From NCBI GenBank assembly GCA_021790295.1, contig JAJYIC010000166.1:1-6132 (forward strand): a stretch of 6,132 bases of DNA, given 5' to 3'. The DNA comes from Pseudomonadota bacterium. Its GTDB lineage: Bacteria > Pseudomonadota > Alphaproteobacteria > ATCC43930 > CGMCC-115725. Both the position numbers and the translations under genes were made by a program. Below, one piece after another: positions 1 to 4,855 of the stretch. Within the stretch, counting starts at the first letter, position 1; the number at the start of each line of letters is the position of its first letter. A model generated the notes under the pieces. The model saw only the letters and a list, made by a program, of their open reading frames with translations, did no database searches and was not told the DNA's origin.

Positions 1-233
1 TCCACGGCGAGGAGCCTCTGCTGGCGACCGCAAACCCCTCCATTCGCGTGGCTACCCCGCGCACGGCCGATTACGCGATGCTCGCCCGCGCCATCGAGGA
101 ACTCGAAGAACACGCGCGTTCGCGCCGCCGAGAGCGGGCGCTCGAACTCCTCGCCGCTCTCGTTCCCGAATACCGTCGCGGCAAAGACGGCGGGTTTTCG
201 GGGCGCGCCCGCAGCGGAAAACGGGCAGGGTAG
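1..233 (+). CDS. C-terminal end of a CapD/FlaA1-like polysaccharide biosynthesis protein (partial)
   Basis: The frame beginning at base 3 is open from the window edge to a TAG at 231-233. It therefore reads as the tail of a longer gene, not as a small gene starting at an internal codon. The visible residues begin HGEEPLLATANPSIRVA. This resembles the end of the nucleotide-sugar dehydratase/epimerase family (CapD, FlaA1, WbpM), where a GEKLYEEL-type segment is followed by a Glu-rich turn, a T-x-HP/NP-x-I motif and a terminal helical region. The remaining residues are rich in Glu, Arg and Leu and end in a basic tail, consistent with that helical end. Full-length members are membrane-anchored enzymes acting on UDP-linked sugars for capsule, O-antigen or exopolysaccharide. 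The NAD-binding and catalytic parts lie outside the window. The next gene starts 31 bases downstream on the same strand, so cotranscription is possible. The family call rests on a short segment from memory. Confidence 0.6.
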   Translation, partial: HGEEPLLATANPSIRVATPRTADYAMLARAIEELEEHARSRRRERALELLAALVPEYRRGKDGGFSGRARSGKRAG

Positions 234-264
234 GAAGAGCGCCTTTTAGGAAAGAACCGCCTCT

Positions 265-1461
265 ATGGCCTTTGAGGATGGCCGGCTGCCGAAAGAGTTC
301 GTGCTCCCCAATTGGGAGAGCAACATCTTGACCCTCGCCCAGGCGCTGATCGACCCTTCGCGCCACCCGCTTTGGCGCGAGAGGTTGGGGCTTGGCGAAC
401 CTCGCACCATCCTCTTTTTCCTCATCGACGGGATGAACCGGCGCCTCGTCGAAAAGTTCTCCGGGCTCGGCGAGGATTTGCGCGAAGAACCTCCCCTCAC
501 ATCCCTCGCGCCGAGCGCGACCGCGGCCGTCATCACCTCGATCGCGACGGGGCGGGCGCCGCGCCAACATGGCGCGACCGGCTGGGTCACATGGTGCCCG
601 GAGCTTGCGGCCCATATCCTGCCTTTGCCTTTTACGTATGAGGCGGGAGGCGACCTCGCCTCTTGCGGGCACGCGCCCGAAAAGCTTTTCGGCGGCGGAC
701 CCTCTCTTTTCGAAGAGATTTCTCGGGCGAGCGGGCGCCAATGCTTTTCGATCATGCCGCGAACGATTGCCGCCTCCCCTTTCACCACCCGCATGCAAAA
801 GGGCGCGCGGATATTCCCCTCCGCGAGCTTTCGGAACATGTGCGAAATCGCCGAATGGATCGCGCGCCGGGCCGCGGCCTCGAAAAGCGGCAAAGCCTTC
901 GTTTACGCGTATAGCGAAGAGCCCGATCACATCCAGCACCGTTTCGGGCTCGGCGCCAGCGAGACGCAGCGGGCCTATGAGGAGATCGGCAAGGAATTGC
1001 GGAGGCTGCACCAGGCTCTGGCAAAATCGGACGCGGTCCTCGTCGCGATTTCCGACCACGGCTTTGTCGATTGCCCGGCCGAAGAAGCGGTCTTTGTCGA
1101 GGATCATCCCGCTCTGGGGCAAACGTTGCGCCTGCCGCTTTCGGGCGAACCCCGGTTTGCCTATTGCCATCTGAAACCGGGGAAGGAAAAGGCGTTTCTC
1201 GATTATGTCGGAAACGAGCTTGGAGAGCGCTTTTTCGCAATCCTGACCGAAGAGCATTGGGTCGAAAAGCTGTTCGGAACCGGGCCCGAGCATCCCCGAT
1301 TCCGCGATCGGATCGGGGAGGCCATCCTTCTCGCCAAAGGCGGCGCCGCCCTCTATGACCCTCTCGCAAGCGAACCGCTGAAGGCCTTTCGCGGCCTTCA
1401 CGGCTCACTCCTCGAAGAGGAGATGCTTCTGCCATTGATCGTCATCCGCCCCGGGGTTTGA
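265..1461 (+). CDS. Alkaline phosphatase superfamily phosphodiesterase / nucleotide pyrophosphatase-like protein
   Basis: This complete 398-residue protein has the metal-site pattern of the type I phosphodiesterase/nucleotide pyrophosphatase branch of the alkaline phosphatase superfamily. FFLIDGM supplies the first metal Asp (D55). LAPSATAAVITSIATG holds the likely Thr nucleophile (T86). EEPDHIQH supplies Asp221 and His225, SDHG supplies Asp264 and His265, and GLHGS supplies His379. These enzymes use two metal ions to hydrolyse phosphomono- or phosphodiesters, sometimes nucleotide or phosphonate substrates; the substrate here cannot be read from sequence. No signal peptide or membrane segment is evident, so a cytoplasmic location is likely. 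The ATG at 265 is preceded by an AGGAAAG-like ribosome site about ten bases upstream. Length and C-terminal EEEMLLPLIV are typical of an intact member. A truncated response regulator on the other strand overlaps its last 57 bases. Confidence 0.85.
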   Translation: MAFEDGRLPKEFVLPNWESNILTLAQALIDPSRHPLWRERLGLGEPRTILFFLIDGMNRRLVEKFSGLGEDLREEPPLTSLAPSATAAVITSIATGRAPRQHGATGWVTWCPELAAHILPLPFTYEAGGDLASCGHAPEKLFGGGPSLFEEISRASGRQCFSIMPRTIAASPFTTRMQKGARIFPSASFRNMCEIAEWIARRAAASKSGKAFVYAYSEEPDHIQHRFGLGASETQRAYEEIGKELRRLHQALAKSDAVLVAISDHGFVDCPAEEAVFVEDHPALGQTLRLPLSGEPRFAYCHLKPGKEKAFLDYVGNELGERFFAILTEEHWVEKLFGTGPEHPRFRDRIGEAILLAKGGAALYDPLASEPLKAFRGLHGSLLEEEMLLPLIVIRPGV

Positions 1462-1620
1462 GGCGCCCCCCGGACGGGCGGCCGGGATCTGGGCGCGGCC
1501 GCGCTCGAGCCCCTCCTCGCCGTCCGCCGCCAGCTCGGCGCTGTAGCCGCCCACGCGCAGGCGACCGGAGATCTCTTCCGCCGTCTTTGCGTCGTCTTCG
1601 ATGACGAGGACACGCCGCAT
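1405..1620 (-). pseudogene. Truncated response regulator (receiver-domain N-terminus only)
   Basis: The minus-strand reading frame starts at an ATG (1620-1618) with MRRVLVIEDDAKTAEEISGR and continues through a GGYSAELAADGEEGLE segment. This is the first beta strand, acidic pocket (EDD) and first helices of a CheY-like receiver domain of OmpR/PhoB type. Homology stops after about 43 residues, near base 1490. The remaining 28 residues are unrelated and run antisense into the phosphatase gene, ending at a stop at 1407-1405. The phosphoacceptor Asp, the switch Thr and Lys residues and any DNA-binding domain are missing, so the product cannot be a working regulator. The simplest reading is that deletion or recombination removed most of a two-component gene and joined its start to the phosphatase 3' end. 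A working short product is unlikely. The upstream ribosome site is weak. Confidence 0.7.
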
Positions 1621-1678
1621 CCCGACGCTCGTTCCGCCCTGTTCCGATCGCGCTTAACACCGCAGCGGGAGGCGCAGA

Positions 1679-1691
1679 AAAAGTGACTTTT
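1679..1691. repeat. Short A/T-rich inverted repeat AAAAGT-g-ACTTTT
   Basis: Six-base arms separated by one base pair perfectly. The repeat stands out as an A/T island in GC-rich surroundings, about 60 bases upstream of the regulator remnant's start on the minus strand. It could be an operator or a leftover of that gene's promoter. No T-run outside the arms supports a terminator. Confidence 0.4.
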
Positions 1692-1819
1692 ATGTCAGAA
1701 GCCGGACCGTTGCGCGGTTCCGAGCGTCGCGCTCGCGGTCCCCGCCGACCGTCCGGATCGCCTCGCTCGAAGAAGGATCGCGCAAACGAGGTCTCGCGCA
1801 GCGCGGCCGGCGCCGTCAA

Positions 1820-1833
1820 CCCGGAAGTCCGGG
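1820..1833. repeat. Inverted repeat CCCGGA-ag-TCCGGG overlapping the promoter -35 edge
   Basis: Perfect six-base arms with a two-base spacer end inside the first bases of the GGAAC element. This position would suit an operator that competes with or recruits RNA polymerase. In GC-rich DNA a repeat of this size also arises by chance. Confidence 0.35.
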
Positions 1834-1859
1834 AACCTTTTGCTCGGCGCCGCATCTGA
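1832..1859 (+). promoter_or_regulatory. Candidate ECF sigma-dependent promoter of the HiPIP operon
   Basis: GGAACCT at 1832-1838 is followed after 16 bases by TCTGA at 1855-1859. This closely matches the -35 GGAACTT and -10 TCnnA pattern of RpoE-like ECF promoters, with normal spacing. Transcription would start near 1866, leaving a leader of about 57 bases before the ATG at 1924. Because the operon's third gene encodes an ECF sigma factor, autoregulation is the natural inference. A match to a promoter this short can occur by chance, and the sigma factor's own specificity is not known. Confidence 0.5.
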
Positions 1860-1863
1860 CTCA

Positions 1864-1877
1864 CCATTCCCGAATGG
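1864..1877. repeat. Inverted repeat CCATTC-cc-GAATGG at the expected transcription start
   Basis: Perfect six-base arms with a two-base spacer lie immediately downstream of the -10 candidate (TCTGA, 1855-1859) and straddle the expected start site near 1866. It could be a repressor operator, or a small hairpin at the 5' end of the transcript. The palindrome CTCCCGGGAG at 1889-1898 follows in the same leader. Confidence 0.4.
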
Positions 1878-1923
1878 CGACACGACGCCTCCCGGGAGAG
1901 CCAATTGTTGGAGGAGATGAGCC

Positions 1924-2337
1924 ATGATGCGCAAAGCGCTTATCGCTGCGGGACTGGTTTTGCTGCTGGCCATGCCGGCGTTTGCGGGAAGCATCCGGCA
2001 CGCGCCGCCCGGCGGCCCTTACAAGAAAGTGAGCGCGCTCGTCAAATTGCCCAATTTCCTGCCCGGAATCGGGATCCTTTACGTCAATCCGAAAACGCTC
2101 CCGGCGGGCCCCTTTCTTGCCTATGACCGCCAGGGCCGGCTGGTCAGCACGATCTACATGATCCCCTTGAAGGATCTCGACAAGCAGAAGGGCCTCGCCG
2201 ATCTCCCGGCGCCGGGCGGCCCCGTCGACCACGTCAGCCTGTACTATAATGCCGGGCATCCCGGTGTCCCGGAGCCGCACTATCACATCGTGTTGTGGCA
2301 TGTCTCGAAGGCACAGGAAGCCCGCGTCGCCAAATGA
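1924..2337 (+). CDS. Secreted His-rich protein, DUF5602/TTHB210-like
   Basis: This 137-residue protein opens with a clear Sec signal peptide: MMRK, a Leu/Ala-rich core and a likely cleavage after PAFA (residue 21). The mature part is about 116 residues with no further membrane segment, pointing to the periplasm. It carries YVNPKTLPAGPFLAYD near residue 53, STIYMIPLKDLD near 75, and a His-rich block at 102-127 that includes DHVSLYYNAGHPG and EPHYHIVLWHV (H103, H112, H119, H121, H126). The pattern resembles the DUF5602/TTHB210-like family, whose Thermus namesake I recall as controlled by an ECF sigma factor. No enzymatic activity is established; the His cluster suggests metal or ligand binding. 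A strong ribosome site GGAGGAG (1910-1916) sits seven bases before the ATG. The HiPIP gene follows after 12 bases, so the two proteins are probably co-expressed. Confidence 0.65.
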   Translation: MMRKALIAAGLVLLLAMPAFAGSIRHAPPGGPYKKVSALVKLPNFLPGIGILYVNPKTLPAGPFLAYDRQGRLVSTIYMIPLKDLDKQKGLADLPAPGGPVDHVSLYYNAGHPGVPEPHYHIVLWHVSKAQEARVAK

Positions 2338-2349
2338 AAGGAGGGCCGG

Positions 2350-2622
2350 ATGAGCGTTGCCGGTTCGGTTTCCCGCCGGACCCTGTTCGGGCGGATCGTA
2401 ACGATGGTCGCAGGCGCGGCGGCGTACGGCGCCGTAGGCCGCGCCGCCGCCCAGAAGAAGGTCTCCAAGCTGGAGGCCAAATATCAGGACCATCCCAATG
2501 GACAGCAACGCTGTGAGATCTGCCTGAATTTCCTCGCTCCCGACCGATGCCGGATCGTCGAGGGACGGATCAGCAAGACGGGCTGGTGTCAGTTCTTTGC
2601 CGCCAAGGAGAATGCGCATTGA
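2350..2622 (+). CDS. High-potential iron-sulfur protein (HiPIP), Tat-exported
   Basis: This 90-residue protein begins with a twin-arginine signal: SRRTLFG at residues 8-14, a hydrophobic Ala/Val/Gly stretch, and a likely cleavage after AAA near residue 34. The short mature part has four cysteines at 55, 58, 67 and 80 (C-x2-C-x8-C-x12-C). It ends with SKTGWCQFF, the usual C-terminal signature of HiPIPs, which bind one [4Fe-4S] cluster and carry electrons in the periplasm at high potential. Tat export fits a protein folded around its cluster in the cytoplasm. A near-ideal ribosome site AAGGAGG at 2338-2344 lies five bases before the ATG and overlaps the end of the preceding gene. The stop codon overlaps the TTG start of the sigma factor. 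Its electron partners are not in the window, although the upstream His-rich secreted protein is a candidate. Confidence 0.88.
   Translation: MSVAGSVSRRTLFGRIVTMVAGAAAYGAVGRAAAQKKVSKLEAKYQDHPNGQQRCEICLNFLAPDRCRIVEGRISKTGWCQFFAAKENAH
2605..2621 (+). promoter_or_regulatory. Ribosome site and TTG start of the sigma factor, overlapping the HiPIP stop
   Basis: AAGGAG at 2605-2610 lies eight bases before TTG at 2619-2621, and the HiPIP stop TGA occupies 2620-2622 (TTGA overlap). No ATG in this frame has a comparable ribosome site. The first downstream ATG would cut into sigma region 2. The arrangement points to translational coupling of the two genes. Confidence 0.7.
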
Positions 2623-3323
2623 GCGGCGGGGCGCTGATACGGCAGGGCAGCGAGCGGCCCGTGCGAGTGCCGCCTCAGCAAGACCCTGCGGTTGTCGGCG
2701 AGGCCGAACTCTTGGCGCGGATGCGCCGCGGCGACGCGGGAGCGTTCGCCGTGCTGATGCGACTCAACAATCGGCGCCTCTACCGGCTCGCTCGCGGCAT
2801 CCTCAGGGACGACGACGAGGCCGAGGAGGCGGTGCAGGAGGGCTACGTTCGCGCCTTCACCCATCTCGAGGGGTTCAAGGGTGAGGCGAGTCTGGCGACA
2901 TGGCTCGCCCGCATCGTCGTCAACGAAGCGCTCGGCCGCCGGCGGCGCCGACGCGTGTTGAGTTCGAGCCTCGTCGAGCCGTCGGCGCAGCAAGAGCAGG
3001 ACGGCCTCGACGCCACGAGCCCGGAGCAAGCGGCAGCGCGCCGCGAAATCCGCCGCATCGTCGAGCGTGCAATCGACGGGCTTCCTCGGTCGTTCCGCAC
3101 CGTCTTCGTGCTGCGCGCGGTCGAGCAGTTGAGCATCAAGGAGACGGCCGCCCTGCTCGACATTCGCGAGGAGACTGTCAAGACCCGTTTCCACCGCGCC
3201 AATCGGCTGCTGCGCGGGTCGCTGGGCGAACAGCTCGCTTCGATCTGGGATGACGCCTTCCCGTTCGCCGGCAGGCGTTGCGAGGGTTTGCTCGCCCGCG
3301 TCCTCGCCCGGCTCGGCCACTGA
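2619..3323 (+). CDS. ECF-type RNA polymerase sigma factor
   Basis: Starting at the TTG that overlaps the HiPIP stop gives 234 residues. Region 2 spans roughly residues 30-110: RMRRGDAGAF, then RLARGILRDDDEAEEAVQEG with the conserved acidic DDDEAEE core-binding helix, then the FKGEASLATWLARIVVNEAL segment for -10 recognition and melting. A poorly conserved linker follows (111-140). Region 4 spans about 145-200, with LPRSFRTVFVLRAVE and the helix-turn-helix SIKETAALLDIREETVKTRF for -35 recognition. A further 34 residues (DDAFPFAGRRC and a terminal helix) lie past region 4. ECF factors direct RNA polymerase to envelope, redox or metal stress promoters. No anti-sigma gene is next to it; its companions encode two exported proteins, which may be its targets. 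The promoter candidate upstream of the operon would allow autoregulation. Frames that begin further upstream lie inside the HiPIP gene and have no ribosome site. Confidence 0.85.
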   Translation: MSGGALIRQGSERPVRVPPQQDPAVVGEAELLARMRRGDAGAFAVLMRLNNRRLYRLARGILRDDDEAEEAVQEGYVRAFTHLEGFKGEASLATWLARIVVNEALGRRRRRRVLSSSLVEPSAQQEQDGLDATSPEQAAARREIRRIVERAIDGLPRSFRTVFVLRAVEQLSIKETAALLDIREETVKTRFHRANRLLRGSLGEQLASIWDDAFPFAGRRCEGLLARVLARLGH

Positions 3324-3358
3324 CCCGCAGCGCGCTCTTTCACTCGGCAAGCGGCAGC

Positions 3359-3380
3359 CGCGCGCTCCGACCGGCGCGCG
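3359..3380. repeat. GC-rich inverted repeat between sigma factor and recombinase remnant
   Basis: Seven-base arms CGCGCGC and GCGCGCG enclose an eight-base loop. The hairpin sits about 35 bases after the sigma stop and exactly where recombinase homology begins. It might help end the operon transcript, but it has no following T-run. The arms are low in complexity, so chance is a real possibility. Confidence 0.25.
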
Positions 3381-3815
3381 CTTCTGCGCATGCTCAGCCG
3401 CCTTGCCCCCGGCGACATGGTGACGGTGACGCGCATCGACCGGCTGGCGCGCGGCACCTTTGACCTATTCGAGATCGTCAAGCGCATCGTGGACGCCAGG
3501 GCGCACTTCCGCTCGCTTGCCGAGCCGTGGGCCGACACCGGCACCAGCACCGGGCGGCTGACGATCGCCGTTCTCGGCGGGCTGGCGGACGTGGAGCGGG
3601 ACCTGATCCGCACCCGCACAACCGAGGGCCGCGACCGCGCAAAGCGGCGCGGGCAGCACATGGGACGACCCCCGCGCTTGACTGCCGCGCAGAAGGCCGA
3701 GGCCCGCCAGCGTCGGGTGGAGGGACCGACCCTCGCGGAACTCGCTCGCAGCTACAATGTCAGCCGGAGCACGATTTCGAGGCTGAGCGTGAAACTCACG
3801 CTCGGCTCACCGTGA
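3360..3815 (+). pseudogene. Serine recombinase (resolvase family) lacking the catalytic N-terminus
   Basis: From about 3360 the frame reads ARSDRRALLRMLSRLAPGDM and continues through TRIDRLARGTFDLF, DTGTSTGRLTIAVLGGLADV and ERDLIRTRTTEGRDRAKRRG to a Hin-like helix-turn-helix (AELARSYNVSRSTISRL). These are the second half of the resolvase/invertase catalytic domain, the long E-helix and the DNA-binding domain. About 50 N-terminal residues are missing, including the YxRVS motif with the nucleophilic Ser, so the product cannot recombine DNA. The first internal ATG is at 3390, without a clear ribosome site. The frame is the same as that of the sigma factor and is separated from it only by the TGA at 3321-3323. 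The remnant probably marks a former mobile element or an insertion scar. A residual DNA-binding role is conceivable but unsupported. Confidence 0.75.
3785..3803. repeat. Strong hairpin at the end of the recombinase remnant
   Basis: Perfect eight-base arms GAGCGTGA and TCACGCTC enclose the three-base loop aac. With wobble pairs the stem extends to about twelve pairs. It lies inside the last codons of the remnant, 29 bases before the next ATG. No T-run follows, so it is not a classical terminator. It could be a recombination-site arm, an mRNA processing structure or an element end. Confidence 0.45.
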
Positions 3816-3831
3816 CTCGGGTGGGGAAGCC

Positions 3832-4725
3832 ATGACAGACTACTATGTGCGGGTAATCGATGACGGCAGGTCGATCAAAGAGGAATTCTGGGCCTTCGGA
3901 GAGGACGTTGCCCACCAGGATATCATACCGTCTCAGCTTGGAACCCACCACGCTGATCCTGGCGAAGACATAATGAGTACTTTGCAAAAGCGTGGTTTTC
4001 CCCCGGAACAGTTTCACAAATTGCTGCTCGGCCCAGGCAAATATTTTCCCCGCATGGCGCGTCCGAGCAGCACCCGGCCGGAATGCAGCCCCGGCCGCAA
4101 CCCCGACCAGAGCGCCGCCGCGCGCAACATCCGGATGACCAGCACCGGCCAGCTTCACGCATTGATCCAGGAGCTACAGCAGATTTGCCGGGTGGTTCAT
4201 CCCATCGGGCACAACTTCTCGGCCTACGGCCATGAGATCAGAAACATCATCGTCATCGCCTGTACCGAAGTCGAGGCGCAGTGGAAAAACATACTGATGG
4301 CGAACGGCCAGAAGGCTGACGACCGGACCGATTACGTCAAGCTGTCTTTGCCGATGAAATTACGGAAATATCGCGTCGGGCTACCTTGGTATCCGTGGCT
4401 CGACCCGATAGCCCCGTTCGAGAATTGGTCGCCGCCGAGGTGCGGCGAGAAGCAGCGTCTGCCGTGGTATGACGCCTACAACGCTGTCAAGCACGACCGA
4501 GAGAAGAACTTCGCCGAGGCCAAGCTGATACACGCCTTAGAATCCGTTACAGGCTGTTTCGTGATGCTTTGCGCTCAGTACGGTTGGGATTTTGCAAGGA
4601 GGCCCGAGGCAGAAGCGGACGCTTTCTTCCTCCTCATCGACACCCCGAAATGGAAACCATCTGAAATCTACATTCCACCGTCTGGGGAGACACCTCAGGC
4701 ACAGCCTTATCCCTTCGGATTGTGA
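3832..4725 (+). CDS. Hypothetical protein with a possible HEPN-like helical domain
   Basis: This 297-residue protein is not one I recognise with certainty. The ATG at 3832 follows a purine-rich GGGGAAG segment, 16 bases after the recombinase remnant. Residues 1-75 form a mixed charged N-terminal part. Residues 76-100 are Arg/Pro/Ser-rich and look like a linker. From about 103 to 250 the protein seems mostly helical, with HEIRNIIVIACTEVEAQW (134-151), a Trp/Pro-rich loop (184-200) and WYDAYNAVKHDREKNF (212-227). The YNAVKHDR block and overall pattern recall HEPN-type proteins found in defence and toxin loci. The classic R-x4-6-H nuclease motif is not present in a convincing form, so RNase activity cannot be claimed. 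No signal peptide or membrane segment is seen. The ATG at 4135 (residue 102) could be the original start of the helical domain. Position next to a recombinase remnant suggests cargo of a mobile element. Confidence 0.6.
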   Translation: MTDYYVRVIDDGRSIKEEFWAFGEDVAHQDIIPSQLGTHHADPGEDIMSTLQKRGFPPEQFHKLLLGPGKYFPRMARPSSTRPECSPGRNPDQSAAARNIRMTSTGQLHALIQELQQICRVVHPIGHNFSAYGHEIRNIIVIACTEVEAQWKNILMANGQKADDRTDYVKLSLPMKLRKYRVGLPWYPWLDPIAPFENWSPPRCGEKQRLPWYDAYNAVKHDREKNFAEAKLIHALESVTGCFVMLCAQYGWDFARRPEAEADAFFLLIDTPKWKPSEIYIPPSGETPQAQPYPFGL

Positions 4726-4855
4726 CTTTGATACCCGCCTAAGACCTGCGCACGACAAGAAGATGCTAAATTAACGGTTCTCTCGACAATATGTTCTATA
4801 GGTATTTCGCGCATCGATCAGTGAGGATCCAGAAACCAGTAGCGGAGCAATATAA
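4726..4855 (+). other. AT-rich intergenic leader of the secreted orphan gene
   Basis: Composition becomes visibly AT-richer here and stays so through the next gene. A weak TTAACG/TTCTAT pair (4771-4776 and 4794-4799) could be a promoter, but the match is poor. GGAG at 4844-4847 lies eight bases before the ATG at 4856 and supports that start. Confidence 0.35.

Larger units (their letters stand above)
1621..1923. other. Intergenic region with inverted repeats between the regulator remnant and the HiPIP operon
   Basis: This stretch of about 300 bases separates the divergent regulator remnant from the operon starting at 1924. I see no convincing gene in it. It holds an A/T-rich inverted repeat at 1679-1691, a GC-rich inverted repeat at 1820-1833 touching an ECF-type promoter (1832-1859), a second inverted repeat at 1864-1877 around the expected transcription start, a ten-base palindrome at 1889-1898 in the leader, and a strong ribosome site GGAGGAG at 1910-1916. 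The middle part, roughly 1695-1815, is GC-rich and shows nothing recognisable. Confidence 0.6.

Noticed and set aside
52..1401. Long minus-strand open frame of 449 codons opposite the phosphatase
   Set aside because: It mirrors a real gene in GC-rich DNA. The protein is Arg/Gly/Pro-rich without recognisable motifs, whereas the plus strand has a complete metal-site pattern.
1692..1859. Small plus-strand frame of 55 codons (MSEAGPLRG...)
   Set aside because: It has no ribosome site and a low-complexity Arg/Ser composition, and it runs through the promoter candidate. Probably spurious.
1861..2619. Minus-strand frame of 252 codons opposite the secreted protein and HiPIP genes
   Set aside because: Both plus-strand genes have clear signal peptides, motifs and ribosome sites; the opposite frame is an antisense shadow.
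2589..3350. Minus-strand frame of 253 codons opposite the sigma factor
   Set aside because: The plus strand encodes clear sigma regions 2 and 4; the opposite frame lacks any motif.
3832..4725. HEPN ribonuclease catalytic motif R-x4-6-H
   Set aside because: No convincing copy in the helical domain, so RNase activity is not claimed.
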